Shown piece by piece: positions 35,201 through 42,939 of a stretch of 49,261 bases of DNA. The position numbers were made by a program, and so were the translations under genes. The DNA is from Firmicutes bacterium CAG:822 (lineage in GTDB: Bacteria; Bacillota_I; Bacilli_A; RF39; UBA660). Under the pieces are notes generated by a model. It saw nothing but the letters and a program-made list of their open reading frames with translations. It made no database searches and was not told where the DNA came from. Position 1 is the stretch's first letter. Each line of letters begins with the position of its first letter. Where the stretch lies: assembly GCA_000432855.1 (NCBI GenBank), contig HF990827.1, positions 1 to 49,261 on the forward strand. The letters are read 5' to 3'.

Positions 35201-35827
35201 CCACGCTGTTTTTCCTTCATAGTTTATTTTAAACCAAGTATAATTTTGATTTTCACGTGTTTCAGTATAAGTAAATGTCATAGGGCTATAAATAGTATCA
35301 AGAACTTTTCCATCTGTTGAAGGCTCAGTTCTGATTTTATTTCCTCTGCCCGGAACGTAAATCGAGTTGCCATTAACACCCATTAAAGAAATAGGAGTTA
35401 CAATACCATTATTAATTTCTGTCCAGCCGGTATAACCACTGATCATAACTTTAACTCTACCATTATCACTATACCCTAATAAAGCCGCATCTGTTCCAGA
35501 TGAACCATGAATATAAGTATAAGCACCACCTGTTGCTGAAGTATATAAATAATAAGTCTTACCTGGTTTAAACTTAAAAATCGCATATTTACTATCAACA
35601 GGCACACCATCTCTATAAATAGTTGCTACACTACTAGCCGTCGAATTTTGTTTATTCATCGCACTCAAAGCCGAACTATAACTACTATATGTTCCAATTA
35701 CCTTATTACCACTTTGATTAGCCACCATCTCCACAGTATATGAAGATGCAGCTTCAGCTTTATAAAACGGCATAAAAATAACCATTAAAAACAATATAAC
35801 AAATAATACTTTAAACCTTTTTTTCAT
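32285..35827 (-). CDS. Secreted N-acetylglucosaminidase (GH73-like) with SH3b and four Ig-like repeats
   Basis: 1180 aa from the ATG at 35827, preceded by AGGAGGTCGCACAGT; the frame runs further upstream without a ribosome site. Order: signal peptide (1-27), an N-terminal beta-rich region, a bacterial SH3 domain (about 160-220, NKIRTEPSTDGKVLDTI), a glucosaminidase domain (about 345-460; likely catalytic E369 in MNESANGTS, then NNLFGYGA), a second SH3-like domain, four repeats of about 75 aa (about 565-870) with D.EDG.I and Y.VTY.V.D signatures (DUF5011/HYR-like), and a beta-rich C-terminus. It should bind and cut peptidoglycan glycan strands at the cell surface. No sortase signal is visible at the end. 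Domain borders are approximate. Confidence 0.85.
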   Translation of the reverse strand: MKKRFKVLFVILFLMVIFMPFYKAEAASSYTVEMVANQSGNKVIGTYSSYSSALSAMNKQNSTASSVATIYRDGVPVDSKYAIFKFKPGKTYYLYTSATGGAYTYIHGSSGTDAALLGYSDNGRVKVMISGYTGWTEINNGIVTPISLMGVNGNSIYVPGRGNKIRTEPSTDGKVLDTIYSPMTFTYTETRENQNYTWFKINYEGKTAWIAKGDSMTILPAGSSELGTYYKNYGPSGNLIHHFTYYNGSGYGDTFTNLGTSPSYLTKDIKYYSFDGNYFYSSLTDMLDDYRSGKYTKSVNANSPHYAYYLYLPSRSVTKYSADDLDRIIVNKGYNASTSKMYGTGKYFKEAEATYGQNALMMFSTAMNESANGTSKIAMDKNNLFGYGASDSNPYEGAYTYASPKDSIMDYAKKTVGSYSLATGTYYYGSHYGNKASGRNVKYASDPYWGEKQASNSFLSDLDYGGKDFNSSTIGVVKKDSNVGRPWVFDKPERTDEAYAYTLKNPNSNEKVNDLAVNVIDKVVGLNGVEFYKIYADLSIDNNLVYGYVPTEEIYVSNNQPVITASDKTIKEGDTFNPLDGVSASDTENGNLTNKITYESNVNPNEEGTYKVTYTVVDNSNFHASKTITVKVISAEMPIINAYDREVKQFEKFDYMDGVSAKAYDGTDLTDDITYKGTVNTDVADTYEVTYKVKDSKGKEASKTIKVTVIPNEKPVINVSDKEIYLNSEFDPLEGVTAYDAEDGEIKDIEYKGEVKTDEVGDYKITYTVTDKNGQKTEKTITVKVIVNQLPVINAYDKTITINTEFDPLEGVSAYDTEDGSITDIRVVKNDVKIDTLGKYEVTYEVTDSYGQTVTKTITITVSEKVLIEKEGGFYLDYLKEVDGNLQIKGYNIIKNINNDLNTNIEYELILVNQNDNKEYSQKLERITDKDEMTIPIISEDGYDYTYSWFVGNINFSSVPEGNYTVYLKSTNSDYYSKSLVKNIFLNEQVSQYNSKGKYVTITNDYMSVDIPVNFTVRDSELAKKETSADTNQFSYIEKVELNDKYLHLKGASYSVDMNMNKDAKISRKIIFENQDSFDKYTFDLGYINNGTFTIELVAPDKFGISKPLAWYDSNIDISALPKGKYAIYITNESNIADYGELSDVLLFTSFDKANGSINGKKYRLYLNDKLRYRVELTIE

Positions 35828-35932
35828 ACTGTGCGACCTCCTAATTATTCTAATAATATTATAGCAAATATCAAGATGAATGTATATGATAATCCATCTA
35901 TAATTAGACAATATTTGACACATTCAAAACAA

Positions 35933-35961
35933 TTTACTTATATAAAAAAATGTGTTAAAAT
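35933..35961 (+). promoter_or_regulatory. Promoter of the CDP-alcohol phosphatidyltransferase gene
   Basis: TTTACT (35933-35938), 17-nt spacer and TAAAAT (35956-35961), 23 bp before the ATG. Confidence 0.5.
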
Positions 35962-35984
35962 ATATAAACTGTTGGAGGGATTTC

Positions 35985-36812
35985 ATGGATGCAATAAAAA
36001 AGACGGCAAAAAACTTTGCAAAAGGCCTATTTAAACCAGACAATAAATTATCTTTAATTCCTAACTGGTTATCTTTCTCAAGAGTTATTGGCGGCATTAG
36101 TATACCTATCATGGCCTATACAGGAGCTCCGCTCCCACTACTATTTGGCAATGTCACATTTCTAGCTATTTCCGATTTTTTAGATGGATTAACTGCTAGA
36201 GTTATTGCCAAAGAAGAAACTAAAGAAGGAGCTATGCTAGATGCTGTTTCCGATAAAATATTTTCAATCATACTAATAATCGGTATATTACCAATTCTCC
36301 CAATTTTTGCTATCAATGGTGTTCTAGAAGGAGGCATTGCCCTTATAAATGGTAAATTATTAGCTAGTGGTGGTTCACCTAAAAGTAACTTACTTGGTAA
36401 AGTAAAAATTTGGCCACTATCTATTGCCCTTATTCTAGGTTATCTAGCCCTTGCCATTCAAAATCTAAACATAGCCGGCATTACCAACGAAACATTACTT
36501 ACCATAAGCACAGCATTAAGTATTGGAACAATGCCTCTTCAAGGAATAAACATTAAACAATATTTTGATGAATATAAAAAACAAACAGAAAAAAATCAAA
36601 TTGATAAAACAAATGAAAATCATCACGATATAGAAAACGAACTAAGCAAAAGCAAAGAAAAAGAAAAAACAAATGAAAATGAAATTACCCCAAAATTTAT
36701 ATTATCAAAAGAAAACCATCAAGCTATGGTCTATGAATTAGATAGCCAAGAAAAAAACGAAGAAAAGACTAATGAAAAACCTAAAACATATACAAAAAGA
36801 AACAAGCACTAA
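35985..36812 (+). CDS. CDP-alcohol phosphatidyltransferase (PgsA-like)
   Basis: 275 aa from the ATG at 35985, preceded by GGAGGGATTTC; an in-frame ATG at 35952 lacks such a site. The signature D-x2-DG-x2-AR-x9-G-x3-D-x3-D is complete: D64, D67, G68, A71, R72, G82, D86, D90. PNWLSFSRVIGG before it fits the family's first helix. The enzyme swaps CMP from CDP-diacylglycerol (or a similar donor) for an alcohol such as glycerol-3-phosphate to make membrane phospholipid. The membrane domain ends near residue 195. The remaining ~80 residues are a charged Lys/Glu/Asn tail, absent from ordinary PgsA and of unknown use. Exact alcohol not proven. Confidence 0.85.
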   Translation: MDAIKKTAKNFAKGLFKPDNKLSLIPNWLSFSRVIGGISIPIMAYTGAPLPLLFGNVTFLAISDFLDGLTARVIAKEETKEGAMLDAVSDKIFSIILIIGILPILPIFAINGVLEGGIALINGKLLASGGSPKSNLLGKVKIWPLSIALILGYLALAIQNLNIAGITNETLLTISTALSIGTMPLQGINIKQYFDEYKKQTEKNQIDKTNENHHDIENELSKSKEKEKTNENEITPKFILSKENHQAMVYELDSQEKNEEKTNEKPKTYTKRNKH

Positions 36813-36822
36813 TCGCTTGTTT
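36800..36822. terminator. Bidirectional terminator
   Basis: An 8-bp stem AAACAAGC/GCTTGTTT with a 7-nt loop, followed on the plus strand by TTTTT. It lies between two convergent genes. Confidence 0.8.
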
Positions 36823-36824
36823 TT

Positions 36825-37967
36825 TTAAATACCACGGACAAATACCATATATCCTAAAAATCCAACAAATATCAAATACATTATAGCCCCATTAATCATT
36901 TCAAACTTAGTTGATTTATATTTAACTCCAACCGCCATAGTTGCTAAAATACCTCCAACTAAACCACCAATATGAGCCCAGTTATCAATACCAGTAGATG
37001 TAAATCCGATTAATAAGTTCAGAATAATTAAAGGAATAATTTGTGATTTAACCACACTATCCAAATAAACACGATAATGATATCCAAAATAAAGTAATGC
37101 CCCCATTAAACCAAATATTGCTCCAGATGCCCCAACACTATATCCATTACTAAAGAATATAGAAAGCATTGAGCCACCTAAACCGGAAAGCAAATAAACA
37201 GCTAAATACTTTCCTTTACCGAGAAAACTTTCAAGCTGCATACCAATCACATATAAAGCATACATATTAAAAATTAAGTGTAAGAAATTAGCATGCAAGA
37301 ATATTCCTGTAAATAGTCTATAATATTGTCCTAAATCAGCGATAAAAAATCTATTTACCGCAAACATTTGAATAATACTTTCATTAAATAAACTCAAAAG
37401 AAATACTATTACATTAATAATAATTAACGCATAAGTAACAATTGGTTTTTTAGGTGTAAATACATCTTCGTTCATTTTGGCATCTCCTTCGTTTTTCTTA
37501 TTGATATCACTAGTGATTTTCATAAACAATTCTAAGCCTTTTTCTTTAAAATCAATATCTTTAGTAATATCAGGATAAGCATCGATAACAAAACGGTATT
37601 TATTTAAATCATCAGCTTCATGAATATTCGCAAACTTAATATTCGGAGTATCTTCAAATTCTGAAATATCGACATTATCACCCAAATTGACAAATATACT
37701 TAATGCATTAATCTTAAAAGATAATGTTTTTTTCTTAATTGTCTTAAGCAAACTTTTTGTTTTCGCAATATCAAACTTAAATTGTTCATTGTTATGAATA
37801 TAACCTGAAACAATTCTAACTATTTTATAATCATCTTCTAAATTTTCAAGCCATATTTCATCTTTAACTCCACGAATTATTACTGGATTATAACCTCTTT
37901 CCGTAATGAAATAATGAAGTAATTTCATAACCAATTCTTCTTTTTTATCAATTACTATCTCATTCAT
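36825..37967 (-). CDS. Rhomboid-family intramembrane serine protease
   Basis: A 380-aa protein with a cytoplasmic N-terminal domain of about 165 residues and a rhomboid domain (about 170-375). The catalytic pair is S281 in SVGASGAIFG and H332 in NWAHIGGL. The H-x4-H-x3-N group (H225, H230, N234) in FLHANFLHLIFN is also present. It cleaves membrane-spanning substrates within the bilayer. The N-terminal extension resembles that of Bacillus GluP/YqgP-type rhomboids in position, though it is shorter and lacks TPR repeats. The ribosome site is AGGTGATAAT. It is the last gene of lspA-rluD-rhomboid. Confidence 0.9.
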   Translation of the reverse strand: MNEIVIDKKEELVMKLLHYFITERGYNPVIIRGVKDEIWLENLEDDYKIVRIVSGYIHNNEQFKFDIAKTKSLLKTIKKKTLSFKINALSIFVNLGDNVDISEFEDTPNIKFANIHEADDLNKYRFVIDAYPDITKDIDFKEKGLELFMKITSDINKKNEGDAKMNEDVFTPKKPIVTYALIIINVIVFLLSLFNESIIQMFAVNRFFIADLGQYYRLFTGIFLHANFLHLIFNMYALYVIGMQLESFLGKGKYLAVYLLSGLGGSMLSIFFSNGYSVGASGAIFGLMGALLYFGYHYRVYLDSVVKSQIIPLIILNLLIGFTSTGIDNWAHIGGLVGGILATMAVGVKYKSTKFEMINGAIMYLIFVGFLGYMVFVRGI

Positions 37968-37975
37968 ATTATCAC

Positions 37976-38851
37976 CTACTCAAATTTCTTCAAAATATTA
38001 ATAAAACATTCAGGCAGTTCACTATCAAATTGCATATACTCACCTGTCGTTGGATGAACAAATCCTAGTTCCTTAGCGTGCAAGCACTGACCTGTATCAT
38101 CGAATAATTTTCTATTTCCATAAACTGGATCATTAACTACTGGATGACCAATATAATTCATATGCACTCTAATTTGATGAGTTCTTCCAGTCTCTAATCT
38201 AAGTTCTATTAATGTAGCTTTTTCATATCTTTTTAAAACTTTAAAATGGGTAATAGCTTCTTTACCGTCAGCTCTAATAGCCATTTTCTTACGGTCATTT
38301 TTACTTCTGCCGATTGGAGCATCTATCTCACCAGAATCACTCTCAATTACACCCCAAACCAAAGCTACATACTTACGGTAAGTTTTTTTCTCAGCTAACT
38401 CTTCAGCTAAAATTTCATGAGCTCTATTGTTTTTAGCTATCATAAGTAATCCCGTCGTATAAGCATCAATTCGGTGCACAATACCCGGTCTAACCTCTCC
38501 ATTTATATCACTTAACTTAGTATGATATAAAAGGCCATTGACTAATGTCCCACTGTGATTTCCCGCTCCTGGATGTACTACTACCCCATTCGCTTTATTA
38601 ACCACAATTACATCGTCATCTTCATAGACAATATCTAAATCCATTTTTTCTGGTTTTACCCCATCTTCATCTACATGATTCACAATTACTGTATCATTTT
38701 CTTTAAGCATAAAACCAGGTTTAACATTTTTACCATTAACTAAAACCTCTTTAGCCTTAATCATCTTAGTAACTTGACTACGGCTAACTTCCATAACCTC
38801 AGTTAAAAAGTTATCTAATCTTATATCATTTTGATTTACTTGATACTCCAT
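37976..38851 (-). CDS. rluD: RluD-family 23S rRNA pseudouridine synthase
   Basis: 291 aa from the ATG at 38851 (AAAAGGTGATAAAA upstream). An S4 RNA-binding domain (about 8-60) includes RLDNFLTEVMEVSRSQVTKM. The catalytic domain has VVNKANGVVVHPG and GIVHRIDAYTTG with the catalytic D129; the usual form is HRLDKDTSG, so this is a mild variant. ETGRTHQIRVH is intact. It isomerises uridines in 23S rRNA; which sites cannot be told. It overlaps the end of lspA by 26 bp, the usual lspA-rluD pairing of Firmicutes. Confidence 0.93.
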   Translation of the reverse strand: MEYQVNQNDIRLDNFLTEVMEVSRSQVTKMIKAKEVLVNGKNVKPGFMLKENDTVIVNHVDEDGVKPEKMDLDIVYEDDDVIVVNKANGVVVHPGAGNHSGTLVNGLLYHTKLSDINGEVRPGIVHRIDAYTTGLLMIAKNNRAHEILAEELAEKKTYRKYVALVWGVIESDSGEIDAPIGRSKNDRKKMAIRADGKEAITHFKVLKRYEKATLIELRLETGRTHQIRVHMNYIGHPVVNDPVYGNRKLFDDTGQCLHAKELGFVHPTTGEYMQFDSELPECFINILKKFE

Positions 38852-39299
38852 TTTTATCACCTTTTATCACTTGAATTGCAATTAAAATCATCGATATAAC
38901 TATTGCAATATCAGCTAAATTAAATACTGGAAAATTAAATCCAAAGAAATTAAAGTCAAGATAATCGATTACCTGCATGCGTAAAACCCTATCTATTAAA
39001 TTACCTAAAATTCCTCCGATTAATAAACCAAACGAAAGTTGTTCAAAATCGTTTAATTTTTTTCCTTTAATAAAGCAAAAATATAATACATTTAAAACAA
39101 CTAACGAAATAATTATAAGTAAAAGCGTATTAGAACTTAAAATACTAAATGCCGCTCCAGTATTACCGATTAAAGTAATATTGAAAAAACCATTGATAAC
39201 ATTTATTGATTCGCCATAACTCATAAAAAACAAAAGACCATTTTTAATAAGTTGATCAAGTAACGTTGTCGCAAACGCAATTCCAAAAAGTTTTTTCAT
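38826..39299 (-). CDS. lspA: Lipoprotein signal peptidase (signal peptidase II)
   Basis: A 157-aa membrane aspartyl protease with four helices. Its conserved blocks are GNTGAAFSIL, GGILGNLIDRV, VIDYLDFN and FPVFNLADIAI; the catalytic aspartates are D112 and D130. It removes signal peptides from prolipoproteins at the outer membrane face. It overlaps rluD by 26 bp and heads the operon lspA-rluD-rhomboid; the divergent neighbour is dCMP deaminase. Confidence 0.95.
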   Translation of the reverse strand: MKKLFGIAFATTLLDQLIKNGLLFFMSYGESINVINGFFNITLIGNTGAAFSILSSNTLLLIIISLVVLNVLYFCFIKGKKLNDFEQLSFGLLIGGILGNLIDRVLRMQVIDYLDFNFFGFNFPVFNLADIAIVISMILIAIQVIKGDKNGVSSKSK

Positions 39300-39394
39300 T
39301 ATATCACCAACAAATATTATATCAGAAAAACTACATTATTCAAAATGGTAAAACATAAGAAAATATGATAAAATAATTTGCGAGGTGAAAAAAT

Positions 39395-39895
39395 ATGCAA
39401 ACTAAAAAAAGAGAAAATTATTTAACTTGGGATGAATATTTTATGGCCATTACTGAACTTAGTGCCATGCGTAGTAAAGACCCATCAACTCAAGTTGGCG
39501 CTTGCATCGTCAGTGATGACAACCGCATCCTATCAATTGGTTATAATGGTGCCCCTAACGGCTTTGATGATGATGAATTTCCATGGAGTCGCGAAGGCGA
39601 AAATTTAAATACCAAATATCCTTATGTCTGCCATGCCGAATTAAACGCCATTTTAAACTATCGCGGTAGTAAAAAAGATTTAGAAAACGCTAAAATCTAT
39701 GTTGACCTATTTCCATGTAATGAATGTGCTAAAATTATCATTCAATCAGGCATTAAAGAAATTATATATCTAAATGACAAATATGCAAATAGTGAAAACA
39801 ACATTGCATCACGTACCTTATTTGACAAATGTGGTGTTAAATATCACAAAATAAATATGGATAAACAAATAAACTTAAATATGAAAAACAACTAA
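39395..39895 (+). CDS. dCMP deaminase (ComEB-like)
   Basis: A 166-aa zinc deaminase that converts dCMP to dUMP for thymidylate synthesis. Zinc and catalytic residues are visible: H80 and E82 in [11 protein letters not shown]108 and C111 in [21 protein letters not shown] and GYNGAPNGF are typical of the dCMP deaminase branch. The ribosome site is CGAGGTGAAAAAAT. Single-gene unit that ends in a hairpin shared with the convergent thioredoxin gene. In Bacillus the homologue is called comEB; no other competence gene is here. Confidence 0.93.
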   Translation: MQTKKRENYLTWDEYFMAITELSAMRSKDPSTQVGACIVSDDNRILSIGYNGAPNGFDDDEFPWSREGENLNTKYPYVCHAELNAILNYRGSKKDLENAKIYVDLFPCNECAKIIIQSGIKEIIYLNDKYANSENNIASRTLFDKCGVKYHKINMDKQINLNMKNN

Positions 39896-39929
39896 AAAGC
39901 TATTAAGGAAAAACCCTAATAACTTTTTT
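39894..39929. terminator. Bidirectional terminator
   Basis: An interrupted stem, AAAAAG-TATTA-GG against CC-TAATA-CTTTTT with two mismatches, followed on the plus strand by a T run. It lies between convergent genes. Confidence 0.65.
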
Positions 39930-40224
39930 ATTTGCCAATAAATTCTAAAATTTCATCACTAGTCATATATCCAACATGAGTAGTATAAGTTCCATCCTTT
40001 TTAAAATATACAAGTGTTGGTACACTCATAACACCAAATCTTTTACAAAGCTCCAAATTTTCATCAATATCCACTTTCATAATTTGAACCTTATCACTAA
40101 TCTCTTCAAGTTCTGGTGCAAGCATCTTACAAGGACCGCACCAAGTCGCAAAGAAATCTACTAATACATTTCCTTTACTTGTAATCTCATCAAAATTATC
40201 TGAATTACCTTTAATTATCTCCAT
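39928..40224 (-). CDS. trxA: Thioredoxin
   Basis: A 98-aa cytoplasmic thiol-disulfide reductant with the active site ATWCGPCK (C29, C32), the cis-proline region MSVPTLVYF and VDIDEN before it. Length and motif order are normal for a slightly short thioredoxin. The start is preceded by GAGGAATAGTT, and the gene follows cvpA by 2 bp, so the two are cotranscribed. Confidence 0.92.
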   Translation of the reverse strand: MEIIKGNSDNFDEITSKGNVLVDFFATWCGPCKMLAPELEEISDKVQIMKVDIDENLELCKRFGVMSVPTLVYFKKDGTYTTHVGYMTSDEILEFIGK

Positions 40225-40226
40225 AA

Positions 40227-40946
40227 CTATTCCTCCTCATACTTATCTATTACAGTTTCAATTCCTTCAATATTTATTTTACCACTATCGTCAAGTTTTT
40301 TAACAGTATCAACAGTAACAACCTTATATTTCAAGAATAAATCTAAAGTTTCTAAATTAAACTCATTACTATCATCTGTATTTGTATATTTATCACTCAA
40401 ACCTTTAAACTCATCTAAAACCTTAAGTGAAGAATCTGCTATACCTGAAAGAAGTGGTGTATTTCTTAATATCGGTTCACGAAAATTAGAATCTTTAACA
40501 AAACCTACATCCACAAAGTTCGGCATTGAAAGTAAATATAAGACAAAAAATACAATGATATAATTTTTTAATGCTCCAACAACTGCGCCTAATATTTTAG
40601 ATGGAATTCCTAAAACAATTGTAAACTTCAAAATTGTTTCTAATACTCCTGTAGCCAAAAGTAAAACTCTTAAAATAATCATCAAAATTGTAAAAACTAA
40701 TATAAACGCAATAATTTCATATACAGCTATATTTAGTACTGTTACTCCTTTTATAATTCCACCAAAATTAAAGAATGGTCCAATACTCATTAAGAACTCA
40801 CTAACTGGATTCTTAAGCAAATAAGCAAAGATTATTACTACAATAATACCGACAAAACTAACTAAACTTTTAGTAAAACCTTGCTTAAACCCAATTGAAG
40901 CTCCAAGTAATATAAAAATAATAATTAAAATATCTACAATATTCAT
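40227..40946 (-). CDS. CvpA-family membrane protein
   Basis: 239 aa from the ATG at 40946, which has GGAG seven nt upstream; the frame also opens at a GTG six bases earlier that sits too close to that site. Four membrane helices (about 5-175) include the family hallmark IVDILIIIFILLGASIGFKQ followed by GF. A C-terminal tail of 65 residues is charged and probably cytoplasmic. CvpA proteins were found through colicin V production in E. coli and affect envelope stress resistance; their biochemical role is not settled. Followed directly by trxA. Confidence 0.85.
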   Translation of the reverse strand: MNIVDILIIIFILLGASIGFKQGFTKSLVSFVGIIVVIIFAYLLKNPVSEFLMSIGPFFNFGGIIKGVTVLNIAVYEIIAFILVFTILMIILRVLLLATGVLETILKFTIVLGIPSKILGAVVGALKNYIIVFFVLYLLSMPNFVDVGFVKDSNFREPILRNTPLLSGIADSSLKVLDEFKGLSDKYTNTDDSNEFNLETLDLFLKYKVVTVDTVKKLDDSGKINIEGIETVIDKYEEE

Positions 40947-41004
40947 ATTCACTCTCCTTATACATTAATTATATTATACCTAAAAACAAAAAGTAAAGCA
41001 TTTA

Positions 41005-41033
41005 TTGTGATGAAAAGTAAAATATGTTAAAAT
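41005..41033 (+). promoter_or_regulatory. Promoter of rnhC
   Basis: TTGTGA (41005-41010), 17-nt spacer and TAAAAT (41028-41033), 17 bp before the ATG at 41051. Confidence 0.55.
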
Positions 41034-41050
41034 ATTTACAGGTGAAGATT

Positions 41051-42007
41051 ATGAAAAAAGAACCAGTTAAAACAATAACATTAAAAGTAAGTGACAACAC
41101 CATGGAAAAAATGAATGAATATTTCGAGGATAAAAAACGTTTAAAAACTCCACCATATGCTGTTTTCCAAGCTGATGAAGCCGATACTGTTGTCACCTTA
41201 TACCAATCAGGTAAAGCCGTCTTTCAAGGTATAAGTGCTGATATCGATGCTAATTTATGGTCACAAATGGAAAAAAATCTCAATCCTAACAAAAATGTCG
41301 ATATGAAAGTCGCTAGCAATGAAAAGAAAAAGGAAACCAAAAAGAATTCTAAAGTATACTATGCCAATACCATTGGCTCAGATGAAGTTGGAACTGGAGA
41401 TTATTTTGGGCCTATTGTCGTTACTGCATCTTACGTCACTAAAGAAGATATACCTTTCTTGGAAAGTTTAGGCATTAAAGATTCTAAAAAAATGACCGAT
41501 GAACAGATTTTAAAAATAACCCCGCAAATCATCAAAAAAATTCCATATTACACCATGACCTTAAGCAATAAAGAATATAACCAAAGACATAGTGAATATA
41601 ACATGAATGCTATGAAAGCTATTTTACATAATAAAGCCTTACTAGAAATGACAAAACAATATAAAGACTATGACTATATTGTTGTCGATCAATTTGCTGA
41701 AAAATATGTTTATTATAATTACTTAAGAAAAGTACCTAATGTTCAAAGAAATATAACTTTTATTACTAAAGCCGAAGATCAATGCTTATCTGTTGCTTGC
41801 TCAGCTATCATCAGTAGATATATCTTTATTAAAGAATTTGATAAACTTTCTAAAAAATATAATCAAACACTACCTAAAGGTGCGGGACCAATCGTCGATG
41901 AAATCGGCGCTAAATTAGTCAAAGAATATGGTATTGATGTTTTAAATGAAATAGCTAAAACCAACTTTAAAAATACCGAAAAAATAAAAGAATTAATTCA
42001 AAAATAA
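41051..42007 (+). CDS. rnhC: Ribonuclease HIII
   Basis: 318 aa from the ATG at 41051 (AGGTGAAGATT upstream; an earlier in-frame ATG lacks a site). An N-terminal TBP-like substrate-binding domain (about 1-85) is followed by a Lys-rich linker (90-100) and the RNase H domain. The latter begins IGSDEVGTGDYFGPIVV with D111 and E112, the HIII form of the motif; YDYIVVDQFAE and KAEDQCLSVACSAI carry the further acidic residues. It cleaves RNA in RNA-DNA hybrids. Monocistronic, with a promoter and strong terminator of its own. Confidence 0.95.
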   Translation: MKKEPVKTITLKVSDNTMEKMNEYFEDKKRLKTPPYAVFQADEADTVVTLYQSGKAVFQGISADIDANLWSQMEKNLNPNKNVDMKVASNEKKKETKKNSKVYYANTIGSDEVGTGDYFGPIVVTASYVTKEDIPFLESLGIKDSKKMTDEQILKITPQIIKKIPYYTMTLSNKEYNQRHSEYNMNAMKAILHNKALLEMTKQYKDYDYIVVDQFAEKYVYYNYLRKVPNVQRNITFITKAEDQCLSVACSAIISRYIFIKEFDKLSKKYNQTLPKGAGPIVDEIGAKLVKEYGIDVLNEIAKTNFKNTEKIKELIQK

Positions 42008-42015
42008 TTTAAAGC

Positions 42016-42048
42016 AAAAAGCCCTTTGAAAAAATCAAAGGACTTTTT
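42016..42048. terminator. Bidirectional terminator of rnhC and of the 6S-like RNA
   Basis: AAAAAG-C-CCTTTGA pairs with TCAAAGG-A-CTTTTT (14-position stem, one mismatch) around a short A-rich loop. Both strands end in T runs. Confidence 0.85.
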
Positions 42049-42059
42049 ATATAAGCAAA

Positions 42060-42226
42060 GTCCAAAAGAGAATCCTTAACGAATTAAAAACCTGATCTCC
42101 CAGGTGGGCATCACATCACCGATTTTAGGATCCTTTAATAAATTAAAGTATTCTACACCACCAGTGAATTAGATTCCCAATCGTTATACTTAGTAGGTTT
42201 TTCATAGCGGTATTCTTCTTTTAGAC
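42060..42226 (-). ncRNA. ssrS: Candidate 6S RNA
   Basis: On the minus strand GUCUAAAAGA-GAAU-CC at the 5' end pairs with GG-AUUC-UCUUUUGGAC at the 3' end, giving 16 pairs with two bulged A. An open central bubble follows, with a small hairpin (ACCUG-GGAGAU-CAGGU) on its 3' side. Beyond it is a terminal arm made of CGAUU/AAUCG, GGGA-UCU/AGGAUCCU and a CUUUAA/UUAAAG hairpin. Rod, bubble, side hairpin and length of ~167 nt are those of 6S RNA, which binds RNA polymerase holoenzyme. In Bacillus subtilis a 6S gene also lies near aspS, as here on the same strand. It has its own promoter (TATAAT at 42233-42238) and terminator. A database model was not run. Confidence 0.65.
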
Positions 42227-42232
42227 AATTAA

Positions 42233-42261
42233 ATTATATCATATATATATCTTTTTTTCTA
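42233..42261 (-). promoter_or_regulatory. Promoter of the 6S-like RNA
   Basis: A perfect TATAAT (42233-42238) with TAGAAA (42256-42261, 4 of 6 bases) 17 nt upstream on the minus strand. The start falls at the first base of the closing stem. Confidence 0.55.
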
Positions 42262-42295
42262 GCACCTTTACAAAACTTCACATTATTTTTCATAA

Positions 42296-42874
42296 TCATA
42301 CATTTTCTTTTAAAGTATCGTACGCTTTTCTAACAAAATAATCACTTGTATCGATTTTTAAATCATATTCTTTCAAAACATTTTTCATCTCATCAATTGT
42401 ATCACCATTATTGTTTTCTAAAAGTAAATTCTTTTGTTCCATCTCTACATAAGTTCCAATACCTTTAACATCTTGAATATAAATCTCATTTTTACCATTA
42501 CTCATTAAAATATTATGATCACTTATTTCAAATAGTTTTTTATAACCAATAGCTTTCATAAAATCATAAGCTTTATAAATATCAGTAATTGGGCATTTAA
42601 CTGACTCTTGTTTTATTATCTCACCATTTTCATTTACTTCTTTATGCTTTAAAACAAGCATTTTTCTTTTACCAACCGTTTCTCTAATTAAAACATAATT
42701 AGAAAAAATAGCTTTCTCATTTTCTAAAGATACTTCCATATCATCATTAACCAAATAAATATCATTTAGAACAAAATTTTCCTGCTCGTGAAAGCCTTTC
42801 TTAATCATATCATCATAAAGTTCATTAAAAGGCACTAAAGACCTTACACAAATTTCCAATTCTTCTTTCATTTT
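42296..42874 (-). CDS. CYTH-domain protein (class IV adenylate cyclase-like triphosphate tunnel enzyme)
   Basis: 192 aa from the ATG at 42874, preceded by GGGAGGTTAAA. The N-terminal KEELEICVRS holds the alternating acidic residues seen in the E-x-E-x-K region of CYTH proteins, though the pattern is ELEIC rather than perfect. VLIRETVGKRKMLVLKHK, the middle YDFMKAIGYKKLFEISD, and GIGTYVEMEQ near the end follow the family order. CYTH enzymes act on triphosphates (thiamine triphosphate, inorganic triphosphate, or ATP to cAMP); the substrate cannot be told. It lies between the terminator of the TtcA-like gene and the 6S-like RNA. Confidence 0.7.
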   Translation of the reverse strand, partial: KMKEELEICVRSLVPFNELYDDMIKKGFHEQENFVLNDIYLVNDDMEVSLENEKAIFSNYVLIRETVGKRKMLVLKHKEVNENGEIIKQESVKCPITDIYKAYDFMKAIGYKKLFEISDHNILMSNGKNEIYIQDVKGIGTYVEMEQKNLLLENNNGDTIDEMKNVLKEYDLKIDTSDYFVRKAYDTLKENV

Positions 42875-42912
42875 AACCTCCCTATTCAATAAAATTATAA
42901 CAAACAAGAAAC

Positions 42913-42939
42913 AAAAAAACTATAACTTAATCGTTATAG
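42913..42939 (-). terminator. Terminator after the TtcA-like gene
   Basis: CTATAAC and GTTATAG (7-bp perfect stem, 6-nt loop) directly after the stop, then seven T on the minus strand. Confidence 0.8.

Noticed and set aside
42049..42240. T-box or metabolite riboswitch in the rnhC/CYTH interval
   Set aside because: The RNA reads away from the CYTH gene start and ends at its own terminator before rnhC's 3' end, so it has no downstream gene to control; rod-and-bubble fold fits 6S better.
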